A stretch of 64,000 bases of DNA from Pseudomonas sp. M47T1 (GTDB lineage: Bacteria; Pseudomonadota; Gammaproteobacteria; Pseudomonadales; Pseudomonadaceae), in the NCBI RefSeq assembly GCF_000263855.1, contig NZ_AJWX01000033.1:1-64000 (forward strand). The letters are read 5' to 3'. Positions 8,215-17,497 of the stretch are shown piece by piece. The number at the start of each line of letters is the position of its first letter. The stretch's first letter is position 1. The translations under genes were made by a program, and so were the position numbers. The notes below the pieces were generated by a model. It made no database searches, was not told the origin of the DNA, and worked only from the letters and a program-made list of their open reading frames with translations.

Positions 8215-9531
8215 CTATTTCGCGGCGGTGATGCGCCAGATCTTGTTACCCACGTCGTCCGCCACCAGTACACCGCCCTTGTGATCCTCGGTTACGCCTA
8301 CCGGCCGCCCCATGGCCTCTTCCTTGTCGTTCAAAAAGCCAGTCAACACGTCCAGCGGTTGCCCGCTGGGTTTGCCGTCCACGAAGGGCACGAAGATCAC
8401 TTTGTAGCCACTGTGCGGCTTGCGGTTCCATGAGCCGTGCTGGCTCACGTAGGCACCCTGGTTGAACGGCGCCGGCAGCCCGCCGCTGGTACTGGCGAAG
8501 GTGAAGCCGATCGAGGCGGTGTGCGGCCCAACTGCGTAGTCGGGGGCGATGGCCTTGGCCACCATTTCGGGGTTGGGCGGGGTGACACGGTTGTCGACAT
8601 GCTGGCCGTAGTAGCTGAATGGCCAGCCGTAGAACCCCCCGTCTTTCACCGAGGTGATGTAGTCGGGCACCAGGTCGCTGCCGATTTCGTCACGCTCGTT
8701 CACCGACGTCCACAGTCGCCCCGTCTGCGGTTCGAAACCCATGCCATTGGGGTTGCGCAGGCCGGAAGCGAAAATTCGGTGCTGGCCGCTGGCACGGTCG
8801 ACTTCCCAGATGGCGGCGCGGCCTTCTTCCTTGTCCAGGCCGTTCTCGCCCACGTTGCTGTTGGAACCGACCGTCACGTACAGCTTGTTGCCGGACGGGC
8901 TGGCAATGACGTTCTTGGTCCAGTGATGGTTGATCGGGCCGCCGGGCAGGTCGGTAACCTTTTCTCCCGGCCCGCTGATGGCGGTGGCTCCGGCCTGATA
9001 GTGGAAGTGCAGTAAGGCATCGGTGTCGGCCACGTAGAGGTCGTTGCCCACCAGGGTCATGCCGAAGGGCGAATTGAGATTGGCGATGAACACTGTGCGA
9101 GTGTCGGCCACGCCATCGCCGTCGGTGTCGCGCAACAGGGTGATGCGGTTGGCGCTGGGGCTGTTGGCGCCCGCCTTGCCCATCACTTTTTTTGTCACCC
9201 AGCCTTTGATGCCCTTGCTGTCCTGCGGCTTGGGCGGTGCGTTGGTTTCGGCCACGAGCACGTCGCCGTTGGGCAGTACGTACAGCCAGCGCGGGTGGTC
9301 CAGGCCTTCGGCAAAGGCGCCTACCTGGGTGCCCTTGGCCGCCTGGGGCTTGTCGCCGGCGGGCCAGCCAATGGCGTCGGCGATGTTCAGGGTAGGGATC
9401 AGGGTGTGGTTGGGCGCGGGCAGTTGCGGGTGCGGGCCGGTGCCGTCGCTGACCTTCAGGGTGGACGATTCGCCGCAGGCGAGCAGGGCGCCGGAGGACA
9501 GTAGAATCAGGGCCAGGCGGGTCTTGTGCAT
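8215..9531 (-). CDS. Sorbosone dehydrogenase / PQQ-dependent sugar dehydrogenase family lipoprotein
   Basis: A 438-residue beta-propeller protein of the GDH/sorbosone dehydrogenase family. It begins with a lipoprotein signal (lipobox LLAC, C19, followed by G-E so probably outer-membrane). Propeller signatures include LDHPRWLYVLPNGDVLVAE, the calcium-type DTDGDGVAD, and SGLRNPNGMGFEP. PQQ use is a family property and the physiological sugar is unknown. The ATG at 9531 was chosen because it opens the signal peptide. It is divergent from the B12 riboswitch and convergent with the NlpC/P60 pair. Confidence 0.82.
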   Translation of the reverse strand: MHKTRLALILLSSGALLACGESSTLKVSDGTGPHPQLPAPNHTLIPTLNIADAIGWPAGDKPQAAKGTQVGAFAEGLDHPRWLYVLPNGDVLVAETNAPPKPQDSKGIKGWVTKKVMGKAGANSPSANRITLLRDTDGDGVADTRTVFIANLNSPFGMTLVGNDLYVADTDALLHFHYQAGATAISGPGEKVTDLPGGPINHHWTKNVIASPSGNKLYVTVGSNSNVGENGLDKEEGRAAIWEVDRASGQHRIFASGLRNPNGMGFEPQTGRLWTSVNERDEIGSDLVPDYITSVKDGGFYGWPFSYYGQHVDNRVTPPNPEMVAKAIAPDYAVGPHTASIGFTFASTSGGLPAPFNQGAYVSQHGSWNRKPHSGYKVIFVPFVDGKPSGQPLDVLTGFLNDKEEAMGRPVGVTEDHKGGVLVADDVGNKIWRITAAK

Positions 9532-9649
9532 GTTGTTGTTCTCACTCGGGCGCGGCGGTGTTTTCAATAGAGGGTAGGGCGGCCGTCGAGGTTCCACCGC
9601 ATTTGCCATGCTTTAATTGACGCTCCACCCCCAACCCTCTAACCTTCGC

Positions 9650-9858
9650 GACGTGTTCCAGGTGCCTGGCAGCCCAAGGCTGGCCAGGTGAAACAGGGAA
9701 GCCGGTGAGGCGCCGTTGGCGTGCGAGCCCGGCGCTGCCCCCGCAACGGTAAATGAGTCAAGGTCACGCATGGCGCCACTGAACCTGGTTCGGTTCGGGA
9801 AGGCGCGTGGCCAGGGTGTACACGACCCCGCTCATGAGTCCGGAGACCGGCCTGAAAC
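9650..9858 (+). promoter_or_regulatory. Cobalamin (B12) riboswitch
   Basis: Diagnostic B12 riboswitch elements occur in order: AGGTGCC-type 5' helix near 9660, the conserved GGTGAAACAGGGAAGCCGGTG run, GCTGCCCCCGCAACGGTAAAT, the B12 box GCCACTG at 9775-9781, and AGTCCGGAGACCGGCCTG at 9838-9855. It precedes the cobalamin operon, so adenosylcobalamin should turn the operon down. Boundaries are approximate. Confidence 0.95.
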
Positions 9859-9865
9859 CCTTCTT

Positions 9866-9894
9866 GGCAAGCCTTGGCTTGCCGGTCCCCTTTT
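9866..9894 (+). terminator. Hairpin in riboswitch expression platform
   Basis: Perfect 8-bp stem GGCAAGCC-TT-GGCTTGCC (9866-9883) followed by GGTCCCC and TTTT. It lies just after the aptamer and could be the ligand-controlled terminator. The two-base loop would open in practice and the T-run is offset by seven bases, so termination is not certain. The remaining 105 bases before cobO show no gene. Confidence 0.5.
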
Positions 9895-9999
9895 GTTCTG
9901 TCGCGCGGGGAGAGCGGCATTGACGAGTTTGCGCTGCGCCCTGCCGGGCCGCGGCTTTTCGTCGATGTCGCCTGTGTGCAGGTGTAGCGGAGAGCTGCG

Positions 10000-10611
10000 A
10001 TGAGTGAATCCCAGGAACGTGAACAACGCCACTTGGCGCGCATGTTGCGCAAAAAGGCGGTGATCGACGAGCGCATTGCCAACGCGCCCAATGAATGTGG
10101 CCTGCTGCTGGTGCTCAGCGGCAACGGCAAGGGCAAGAGCAGTTCGGCGTTCGGCATGCTGGCCCGGGCCCTGGGCCATGGCATGCAGTGTGGCGTGGTG
10201 CAGTTCATCAAGGGCCGCAACGCCACGGGCGAAGAGCTGTTCTTCCGCCGCTTCCCCGAGCAGGTGCGCTACCACGTGATGGGCGAGGGCTTTACCTGGG
10301 AAACCCAGGACCGCCAGCGTGACATCGCCGCCGCCGAAGCGGCCTGGGTGGTGTCCCGCGAGCTGCTGCGCGACGAGTCCATCGGCCTGGTGATTCTCGA
10401 TGAGTTGAACATTGCCCTCAAGCACGGCTACCTGGACCTGGATCAGGTGCTGGCTGACCTGCAGGCCCGTCCGCCCATGCAGCACGTGGTGGTGACCGGC
10501 CGCGGCGCCAAGGACGAGATGATCGAGTTGGCCGACACCGTCACCGAGATGGGCATGCTCAAGCACGCGTTCCAGGCTGGCATTCGCGCCCAGAAGGGCA
10601 TCGAACTATGA
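10000..10611 (+). CDS. cobO: Cob(I)yrinic acid a,c-diamide adenosyltransferase
   Basis: ATP:corrinoid adenosyltransferase of the CobO/BtuR/CobA type (203 residues) that attaches the 5'-deoxyadenosyl ligand to cobalt. It has the family N-terminal helix (REQRHLARMLRKKAVIDERI) and the P-loop GNGKGKSSS at 41-49, then VVQFIKG and the ILDELN segment. It is first in the B12 operon and the first gene behind the riboswitch. It ends in an ATGA overlap with cobB. Confidence 0.96.
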   Translation: MSESQEREQRHLARMLRKKAVIDERIANAPNECGLLLVLSGNGKGKSSSAFGMLARALGHGMQCGVVQFIKGRNATGEELFFRRFPEQVRYHVMGEGFTWETQDRQRDIAAAEAAWVVSRELLRDESIGLVILDELNIALKHGYLDLDQVLADLQARPPMQHVVVTGRGAKDEMIELADTVTEMGMLKHAFQAGIRAQKGIEL

Positions 10612-11921
10612 CCCAGGCGCGTCATTGCCCGGCGGTGCTGATCGCCGCGCCGGCTTCCGGCCAGGGCAAGACCACCGTGACGGCCGCCCTCGCACGCTTG
10701 CACCGCAACCAGGGGCGCAAGGTGCGGGTGTTCAAGTGCGGGCCGGACTTCCTCGATCCGATGATCCTGGAGCGTGCCAGCGGCGCGCCGGTCTACCAGC
10801 TGGACCTGTGGATGGTGGGCGCCGAGGAAAGCCGTCGCCTGCTGTGGGAAGCGGCAGGGGAAGCCGACCTGATCTTGATTGAAGGCGTGATGGGGCTGTT
10901 CGACGGTACTCCGTCCAGCGCCGACCTGGCCCGCCATTTCGGCGTGCCGGTACTGGGTGTCATCGATGGCACCGCCATGGCCCAGACCTTCGGCGCCCTG
11001 GCCCTGGGCCTGGCGCGCTACCAGCCCGACCTGCCGTTTGCCGGCGTGCTGGCCAACCGCGTGGGCACCCAGCGCCACGCGCAACTGCTGGAAGGTAGCC
11101 TCACAGAAGGCCTGCGCTGGTACGGTGCGTTGTCCCGCGAGACCGGCATCGAGTTGCCCAGCCGCCACTTGGGCCTGGTCCAGGCCAGCGAACTGAACGA
11201 CCTGGACCTGCGCCTGGACGCTGCCGCCGCGGCCCTGGCCGAAACCTGCGAGGTGGCCCTGCCGCCCGCGGTGACGTTCGCCGCGCCGACACCGGTGCCT
11301 TGCGAACCGCTGCTGGCCGGGGTGCGCATTGCCGTGGCTCGTGACGAGGCGTTTGCCTTCACCTATGGCGCCAGCCTGGACCTGCTGCGGGCCATGGGCG
11401 CCGAGCTGAGCTTCTTCTCGCCTGTGCATGACGCGCAATTGCCGCCCTGCCACAGCCTTTACCTGCCCGGCGGCTACCCCGAGCTGCACCATCAGCTGCT
11501 GGCGGCCAACACCTCGATGCTGGCGGCCATCCGTGCCCACCATGGGGCCGACAAGCCGCTGCTGGCCGAATGCGGCGGCATGCTTTACCTGCTCGATGCC
11601 CTGACCGACGTCGACGGCCAGCGCGCCGAACTGCTTGGCCTGTTGCCCGGTGCGGCGGTGATGCAAAAGCGCCTGGCGGCCCTGGCGTTGCAAGCGGTGG
11701 AGCTGCCGGAAGGCACCCTGCGCGGGCATACCTACCATCACTCGCTGACCACCACCGAGCTGGCACCGATTGCGCGCGGCACCAGTCCCAATGGCGGCCG
11801 GGGCGCCGAGGCGGTCTACCGTATCGGGCGCCTGACGGCGTCGTACGTGCACTTCTATTTCCCGTCCAACCCGGCGGCCATTGCCGCCCTGTTCTGCCCC
11901 AAAGGGGCCTCGCACATTTGA
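10608..11921 (+). CDS. cobB: Cobyrinate a,c-diamide synthase
   Basis: A 437-residue glutamine-dependent amidotransferase forming the a and c side-chain amides of the corrin ring. It has an N-terminal dethiobiotin-synthetase-like ATPase domain (APASGQGKT, 14-22) and a C-terminal class I glutaminase domain with the nucleophile C322 in AECGGMLYL. The presence of cobO and aerobic-type partners suggests the substrate is hydrogenobyrinate, as in aerobic pseudomonads. Start overlaps the cobO stop by four bases. Confidence 0.96.
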   Translation: MTQARHCPAVLIAAPASGQGKTTVTAALARLHRNQGRKVRVFKCGPDFLDPMILERASGAPVYQLDLWMVGAEESRRLLWEAAGEADLILIEGVMGLFDGTPSSADLARHFGVPVLGVIDGTAMAQTFGALALGLARYQPDLPFAGVLANRVGTQRHAQLLEGSLTEGLRWYGALSRETGIELPSRHLGLVQASELNDLDLRLDAAAAALAETCEVALPPAVTFAAPTPVPCEPLLAGVRIAVARDEAFAFTYGASLDLLRAMGAELSFFSPVHDAQLPPCHSLYLPGGYPELHHQLLAANTSMLAAIRAHHGADKPLLAECGGMLYLLDALTDVDGQRAELLGLLPGAAVMQKRLAALALQAVELPEGTLRGHTYHHSLTTTELAPIARGTSPNGGRGAEAVYRIGRLTASYVHFYFPSNPAAIAALFCPKGASHI

Positions 11922-12571
11922 TGAATGACAACGCGTACACCCCCGCCGAGCGCGCCGCAGTCTACCGGGCCATTGGCGAGCGCCGCGACATGCGCCATTT
12001 CGCCGGTGGCGACGTCGCCCCAGAGCTGTTGACGCGGTTGCTGCAGGCCGCGCATCAAGCGCCCAGTGTCGGCCTGATGCAGCCGTGGCGCTTTATCCGC
12101 ATCAGCAACCGTGACCTGCGCGTACGCATCCAGGCCGTGGTGGAAGACGAGCGGGTGCGTACCGCCCAGGCCCTTGGCGAGCGCTCCGACGATTTCATGA
12201 AACTCAAGGTCGAAGGCATCAACGATTGCGCCGAAGTGCTGGTGGCCGCGTTGATGGACGGTCGCGAGCGGCACATTTTCGGTCGCCGTACCTTGCCGGA
12301 AATGGACCTGGCGTCACTGTCCTGCGCCATCCAGAATCTGTGGCTGGCGGCGCGTGCCGAGGGCCTGGGCATGGGCTGGGTGTCGTTGTTCGACCCCCTG
12401 GCCCTGGCCGACCTGCTGGGCCTGCCAGCGGGCGCCAAGCCGATGGCCGTGCTGTGCCTGGGCCCGGTCACCGAGTTCTACCCTTCGCCCATGCTGGTGA
12501 TGGAAGGCTGGGCCGAGGAAAAACCGCTCAGCGAGATGCTGTATGAGAACCACTGGGGGGTGAAGCCATGA
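11921..12571 (+). CDS. bluB: 5,6-dimethylbenzimidazole synthase
   Basis: BluB cannibalises reduced FMN with oxygen to make the lower ligand of B12. The 216-residue product has the flavin-destructase/nitroreductase fold signature: RRDMRHF near the N-terminus, APSVGLMQPWRFIRI, and the C-terminal EGLGMGWVSLFDP. Start ATG overlaps the cobB stop by one base, which rules out the longer upstream frame. Its presence inside the operon implies self-sufficient, oxygen-dependent lower-ligand synthesis. Confidence 0.95.
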   Translation: MNDNAYTPAERAAVYRAIGERRDMRHFAGGDVAPELLTRLLQAAHQAPSVGLMQPWRFIRISNRDLRVRIQAVVEDERVRTAQALGERSDDFMKLKVEGINDCAEVLVAALMDGRERHIFGRRTLPEMDLASLSCAIQNLWLAARAEGLGMGWVSLFDPLALADLLGLPAGAKPMAVLCLGPVTEFYPSPMLVMEGWAEEKPLSEMLYENHWGVKP

Positions 12572-13476
12572 GCATTGCCTTGGTCACCGTCGCCGGTGTG
12601 GCCCTGGATGCCCTGCTGGGCGAGCCGAAACGGCGTCACCCGCTGGTGGCCTTCGGGCGCCTGGCCGACCGCCTGGAGCGCCGTTTCAACAGCGGCGGCC
12701 GAGGCTGGCGCAGCCATGGCGTGACGGCCTGGTTCCTGGCCGTCATTCCGCTGACCTTGCTGGCCACCGTACTGTCGTGGCTGCCTTACCTGGGCACGCT
12801 GGTGGAGATACTGGCGTTGTACTGTGCCCTGGGCCTGCGCAGCCTGGGTGAGCATGTGGCGCCTGTGGCCCAGGCGTTGCGCAGCAATGACCTGGACACC
12901 GCGCGCACCCGCGTGGGCTACCTGGTAAGCCGCGAGACCCGCGAGCTGGACGCCACCGCCGTGGCCCGCGCCGCCACCGAGTCGGTGCTGGAAAACGGCA
13001 GCGATGCGGTGTTTGCCGCGCTGTTCTGGTTTGCCATAGCCGGTGCGCCGGGGGTGGTGCTGTACCGTTTGAGCAACACCCTGGACGCCATGTGGGGTTA
13101 CCGCAACGAGCGTTTCGAGCGTTTCGGCTGGGCAGCGGCGCGCATCGACGATGTACTCAACTATATTCCTGCACGGCTGGTGGCGCTGACCTATGCGCTG
13201 CTGGGCAAGACCCGCCTGGCCCTGGCCTGCTGGCGGCGCCAGGCACCGCTGTGGGACAGCCCCAACGCCGGCCCGGTGATGGCGGCGGGTGCCGGCGCCC
13301 TGGGCGTCGAACTGGGCGGCCCGGCGGTCTATCATGGGGAACTGCATGAGCGTACGACCCTGGGCGAAGGCCCGGCGGCCAACGCCGATGCCATCGACCG
13401 TGGCTGGCAGCTGGTGCAGCGTGGCGTGTGGCTGTGGCTGCTGATTCTGTGCGTGGGAGGGCAATTCTATGCTTGA
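12568..13476 (+). CDS. cbiB: Adenosylcobinamide-phosphate synthase
   Basis: Membrane enzyme (302 residues, CobD in Pseudomonas denitrificans nomenclature) that attaches the aminopropanol arm to adenosylcobyric acid. It starts with the family motif ALDALLGEPKRRHPLVAFG and contains several hydrophobic helices, the SRETRELD segment and RLSNTLDAMWGYRNERFE. ATGA overlap with bluB; overlaps the following gene by eight bases. Confidence 0.94.
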   Translation: MSIALVTVAGVALDALLGEPKRRHPLVAFGRLADRLERRFNSGGRGWRSHGVTAWFLAVIPLTLLATVLSWLPYLGTLVEILALYCALGLRSLGEHVAPVAQALRSNDLDTARTRVGYLVSRETRELDATAVARAATESVLENGSDAVFAALFWFAIAGAPGVVLYRLSNTLDAMWGYRNERFERFGWAAARIDDVLNYIPARLVALTYALLGKTRLALACWRRQAPLWDSPNAGPVMAAGAGALGVELGGPAVYHGELHERTTLGEGPAANADAIDRGWQLVQRGVWLWLLILCVGGQFYA

Positions 13477-14461
13477 GCACGGTGGACGGCTGCGCAAGGC
13501 GGCGCAGCACTATGGCATTGCCGAGGCCGACTGGCTGGACCTGTCCAGTGGCCTGGCGCCCTGGCCGTGGGCGATCCCGCCGATCCCCGAGCGTGCCTGG
13601 GCGCGCCTGCCGGAAACCGACGATGGCCTGGAAGCCGCGGCCTGCGCCTACTACGGTGTGGCCCAGGTGTTGCCGGTGCCCGGCTCCCAGTGCGCGATCC
13701 AGCTGCTGCCGCGCTTGCGTCGGGGCGGCAAGATTGGCGTGCTCTCGCCCTGTTACGCCGAGCATGCCGAAGCCTGGCGCCGCGCCGGCCACTTGGTGCG
13801 CGAAGTCACCGAGAGCGAGGTGGACTTCTTCCTCGACAGCCTCGACGTGCTGGTGGTGGTCAACCCCAACAACCCCACTGGCCGCCTGCTGCCGGCCGAG
13901 CGTCTGCTGGAATGGCACGCGCGCCTGGCCCAGCGTGGTGGCTGGCTGGTGGTGGACGAAGCGTTCATGGACAACACGCCGGCGGTAAGCCTGGCCCCGC
14001 ATGTGGAGCGCCCGGGCCTGATCGTGTTGCGTTCATTTGGCAAGTTCTTCGGCCTGGCCGGTGTACGCCTGGGCTTTGTGTTGGCGAACTCGCGGTTTCT
14101 GCAGTTGCTGGCCGAGCAGGTCGGGCCCTGGGCCGTCAGTGGCCCCACGCGTATTCTCGGTCAAGCGTGCCTGGCCGACGGCGACGGTCACCAGCGCATG
14201 ATCGAGCGCAGCGCGTTGGCCAGCCAGCGCCTGGCCAGCCTGCTGGCGCGTTTTGACCTGGCGCCCCATGGCGGTTGCGCCTTGTTCCAGTGGCTGGCCA
14301 CCGACAAGGCCGGCGCGTTGCACGAGTTCCTGGCCCAGCGCGGCATCCTCGTGCGGCTGTTCGTCAATACCAGCAGCGTGCGCTTCGGCCTGCCGCCCGA
14401 CGAGCCCGACTGGTTGCGCCTGGAGCAGGCGCTCCAGGCCTTCGCCAAGGAGACCGCGTGA
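13469..14461 (+). CDS. cobD: L-threonine-O-3-phosphate decarboxylase
   Basis: PLP-dependent class I aminotransferase-fold enzyme (330 residues; CobC in the P. denitrificans scheme, CobD in Salmonella). It makes (R)-1-amino-2-propanol phosphate for the nucleotide loop. Visible: NPNNPTGR substrate/PLP motif, VVDEAFMD, and the PLP lysine in RSFGKFFGLAGVRLGF. It is slightly short but normal for Pseudomonas. Eight-base overlap with cbiB, and its TGA overlaps the GTG of cobQ. Confidence 0.93.
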   Translation: MLEHGGRLRKAAQHYGIAEADWLDLSSGLAPWPWAIPPIPERAWARLPETDDGLEAAACAYYGVAQVLPVPGSQCAIQLLPRLRRGGKIGVLSPCYAEHAEAWRRAGHLVREVTESEVDFFLDSLDVLVVVNPNNPTGRLLPAERLLEWHARLAQRGGWLVVDEAFMDNTPAVSLAPHVERPGLIVLRSFGKFFGLAGVRLGFVLANSRFLQLLAEQVGPWAVSGPTRILGQACLADGDGHQRMIERSALASQRLASLLARFDLAPHGGCALFQWLATDKAGALHEFLAQRGILVRLFVNTSSVRFGLPPDEPDWLRLEQALQAFAKETA

Positions 14462-15936
14462 CTACAGTGATGGTGCAGGGCACCACCTCCGATGCCGGCA
14501 AGAGCACCCTGGTGACCGCGCTGTGCCGCTGGCTGACCCGCCAGGGCGTGGCCGTGGTGCCGTTCAAGCCGCAGAACATGGCGCTCAACAGCGCCGTGAC
14601 CGCCGACGGCGGTGAAATTGGCCGTGCCCAGGCGGTACAGGCCCAAGCCGCGTTCCTGGCGCCGCACACCGACATGAACCCGGTGCTGCTCAAGCCCAAC
14701 AGCGACACCGGCGCCCAAGTGATCATCCACGGCCGTGCGGTCACCACCATGAACGCCGTGGCCTATCACGACTACAAGGCCATTGCCATGCAGGCGGTGC
14801 TGGCCTCCCATCAACGTTTGAGCCAACGGTATCCGGTAGTGATGGTGGAGGGCGCCGGTTCGCCGGCCGAGATCAACCTGCGCGCCGGTGACATCGCCAA
14901 CATGGGCTTTGCCGAGGCGGTGGACTGCCCGGTGCTGCTGATTGCCGACATCAACCGCGGCGGCGTGTTCGCCCACCTGGTGGGTACCCTCGAACTGCTG
15001 GCGCCCAGCGAGCAGGCGCGGGTCAAGGGCTTCATCATCAACCGTTTTCGTGGCGATCTGGCCCTGCTGCAACCGGGCCTGGACTGGCTGGAAGCGCGCA
15101 CCGGCAAACCGGTGGTGGGCGTGCTGCCCTACGTGCTCGACCTGCACCTGGAGGCCGAGGACGGCCTGGACCGGCGCCAGGCCGACAAGGCCGCGCAGGT
15201 GCTCAAGGTGATCGTGCCAGTGTTGCCGCGCATCAGCAATCACACCGACTTCGACCCCCTGCGCCTGCACCCTCAGGTGGACCTGCAGTTCATCGGCCCC
15301 GGCGACAGCATTCCGTCCGCCGACCTGATCGTCCTGCCCGGCTCCAAGAGCGTGCGCAGCGACCTGGCCTACCTGCGTGCGCAGGGTTGGGCGCGCGCCA
15401 TCGACCGCCACCTGCGCTACGGCGGCAAGGTGCTGGGCATTTGCGGTGGCCTGCAGATGCTCGGCCAGCAGGTGCATGACCCGCTGGGCCTGGAAGGCCC
15501 TGCCGGTTCCAGCCCGGGTCTGGGCCTGCTGGCGTTCGACACCACGCTGGAAAGCGAGAAACAACTGCGTAACGTGCGCGGCCACCTGTGCCTGGAAGGC
15601 GCCGAAGTGGCCGGCTATGAAATTCATGCCGGCGTCACCCGCGGGCCGGCCCTGGCCGCGCCGCTGGTGCGCCTGGATGACGGCCGTAGCGATGGCGCCA
15701 TCAGTGCCGACGGCCAGGTGCTGGGCACGTACCTGCATGGCCTGTTCGAGTCGCCGGCGTCCAGCAGCGCGCTGCTGCGCTGGGCCGGGCTTGAAGCCGT
15801 ACAGGACGTGGACTACCACGCCCTGCGTGAAGTGGACATCGAACGCCTGGCCGACCTGGTCGAGCAGCACCTGGACACCAACCTGCTGCGCAGCCTGTGC
15901 GGCCTGGAACAGGAAACGTCGACATGCTGCAACTGA
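14458..15936 (+). CDS. cobQ: Cobyric acid synthase
   Basis: Glutamine amidotransferase adding the b, d, e and g amides to adenosylcobyrinate diamide. The 492-residue protein begins VTTVMVQGTTSDAGKST (P-loop within the first 17 residues), which identifies GTG 14458 as the start; it overlaps the cobD stop (GTGA). The C-terminal glutaminase domain has the nucleophile C329 in GICGGLQMLG and the YEIHAGVT segment with its histidine. Overlaps cobU by 13 bases. Confidence 0.96.
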   Translation: MTTVMVQGTTSDAGKSTLVTALCRWLTRQGVAVVPFKPQNMALNSAVTADGGEIGRAQAVQAQAAFLAPHTDMNPVLLKPNSDTGAQVIIHGRAVTTMNAVAYHDYKAIAMQAVLASHQRLSQRYPVVMVEGAGSPAEINLRAGDIANMGFAEAVDCPVLLIADINRGGVFAHLVGTLELLAPSEQARVKGFIINRFRGDLALLQPGLDWLEARTGKPVVGVLPYVLDLHLEAEDGLDRRQADKAAQVLKVIVPVLPRISNHTDFDPLRLHPQVDLQFIGPGDSIPSADLIVLPGSKSVRSDLAYLRAQGWARAIDRHLRYGGKVLGICGGLQMLGQQVHDPLGLEGPAGSSPGLGLLAFDTTLESEKQLRNVRGHLCLEGAEVAGYEIHAGVTRGPALAAPLVRLDDGRSDGAISADGQVLGTYLHGLFESPASSSALLRWAGLEAVQDVDYHALREVDIERLADLVEQHLDTNLLRSLCGLEQETSTCCN

Positions 15937-16445
15937 TCCTTGGCGGCGCCCGCTCGGGCAAGAGCCGCCTGGCCGAACAGCGCGCCACCGACAGCGGCCT
16001 GGCGGTGACCTACATCGCCACCAGCCAGCCACTGGACGGTGAAATGAACGAGCGCGTTCAACTGCATCGCCAGCGCCGCCCCGAGCATTGGGGCCTGGTG
16101 GAGGAGCCGATCGAGCTGGCGCGCGTGCTGCGCGAGCACGCCGCAGAAGATCGCTGCCTATTGGTGGACTGCCTGACCCTGTGGCTGACCAACCTGTTGA
16201 TGCTCAACAACCCCCAGCGCCTGGCGGATGAACGCCAGGCACTGCTGAACGGCCTGGCCACGCTGCCCGGCCACATCATCTTTGTCAGCAACGAGACCGG
16301 CCTGGGCGTTGTACCCCTGGGCGAACTGACCCGGCGCTACGTCGACGAGGCCGGCTGGTTGCATCAGGCCCTGGCCGAACAATGCCAGCAGGTGACGCTG
16401 ACCGTCGCCGGCCTGCCCCTTACCCTGAAAGGACCCCGCCCATGA
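15924..16445 (+). CDS. cobU: Adenosylcobinamide kinase / guanylyltransferase
   Basis: Bifunctional CobU (CobP) of 173 residues that activates adenosylcobinamide to the GDP form. It has the P-loop GGARSGKSRLAE (7-18), the YIATSQPLDGEM region, and VDCLTLWLTN. The ATG lies 13 bases inside the end of cobQ. Short but standard length. ATGA overlap with cobT. Confidence 0.95.
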   Translation: MLQLILGGARSGKSRLAEQRATDSGLAVTYIATSQPLDGEMNERVQLHRQRRPEHWGLVEEPIELARVLREHAAEDRCLLVDCLTLWLTNLLMLNNPQRLADERQALLNGLATLPGHIIFVSNETGLGVVPLGELTRRYVDEAGWLHQALAEQCQQVTLTVAGLPLTLKGPRP

Positions 16446-17497
16446 GCAATTCCTGGTGGCTGCAACCGTGCCAGCCCGTCGATACCCTGATGCTGCAACA
16501 GGCGCAGGAACGTCAGCGGCAACTGACCAAGCCCGCCGGCTCCCTGGGCCCGCTGGAAGACGTGGCGGTGCAACTGGCCGGCCTGCAAAAACGCCTGAAG
16601 CCGGCCGTGGACAAGGTCTGGATCAGCATTTTCGCCGGTGACCACGGCATTGTTGCCGAGGGTGTGTCACCGTATCCGCAGGAAGTCACCTGGCAAATGC
16701 TGCTCAACTTCGTCAATGGCGGGGCGGCTATCAGCGTGCTGGCGCGCCAGCTGGATGCGCACCTGGAAGTGGTTGACCTGGGCACCGCGTCCTCGGTGGA
16801 CAACCTGCCAGGCGTTCGTCACGAGCGGGTTGGCCCCGGCACGCGCAACTTTGCCGTGGAACCGGCCATGACCCGCGCACAAGGCGAGCAAGCCTTGCAG
16901 GTAGGCCGTGACAGCGTTGCCCGCGCCGTGGCCGCGGGCAGCCAGTTGTTCATCGGCGGTGAGATGGGCATTGGCAACACCAGCTCGGCCGCAGCCCTGG
17001 CCTGTGCCTTGCTCGATTGCCCCATCACCGACCTGACAGGCCCCGGCACTGGCCTGGACGCCGCCGGTGTCAGCCGCAAGGCCCAGGTCATCCAGCGCGC
17101 GCTGGACACCCACGCCGGGTTGTCCGCCGAGCCGCTGGAGCGCCTGCTGTGCTTTGGTGGTTTTGAAGCGGTGGCGCTGGTTGGCGCCTATCTGGCCAGC
17201 GCCCAGGCGGGCATCGCGGTATTGGTGGACGGCTACATCTGCACCGTCGCCGCACTGGTGGCCGTGCGCCTGAACCCGTCCTGCCGCCCATGGTTGCTGT
17301 TCGGCCACCGCGGCGCCGAGCCGGGTCATCGCCATGTACTGGCAGCGCTGGACGCCCAACCGTTGCTGGACCTGGGCCTGCGCCTGGGCGAAGCCAGCGG
17401 GGCGGCACTGGCGGTGCCGTTGCTGCGCCTGGCCTGCGACCTGCACGGGCAAATGGCGACCTTCGCTGAAGCAGCGGTGGCGGATCGCGTCGAATGA
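16442..17497 (+). CDS. cobT: Nicotinate-nucleotide--dimethylbenzimidazole phosphoribosyltransferase
   Basis: Activates 5,6-dimethylbenzimidazole to alpha-ribazole 5'-phosphate. The 351-residue protein has the family markers KPAGSLGPLED near the N-terminus, FAGDHGI, GEMGIGNTSSAAAL and FGHRGAEPGH. Its substrate base is made by bluB in the same operon. Four-base overlap at both ends. Confidence 0.96.
   Translation: MSNSWWLQPCQPVDTLMLQQAQERQRQLTKPAGSLGPLEDVAVQLAGLQKRLKPAVDKVWISIFAGDHGIVAEGVSPYPQEVTWQMLLNFVNGGAAISVLARQLDAHLEVVDLGTASSVDNLPGVRHERVGPGTRNFAVEPAMTRAQGEQALQVGRDSVARAVAAGSQLFIGGEMGIGNTSSAAALACALLDCPITDLTGPGTGLDAAGVSRKAQVIQRALDTHAGLSAEPLERLLCFGGFEAVALVGAYLASAQAGIAVLVDGYICTVAALVAVRLNPSCRPWLLFGHRGAEPGHRHVLAALDAQPLLDLGLRLGEASGAALAVPLLRLACDLHGQMATFAEAAVADRVE

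Noticed and set aside
9895..9999. Short coding frame between the B12 riboswitch and cobO
   Set aside because: No ribosome-binding site or family similarity; it is the operon leader.
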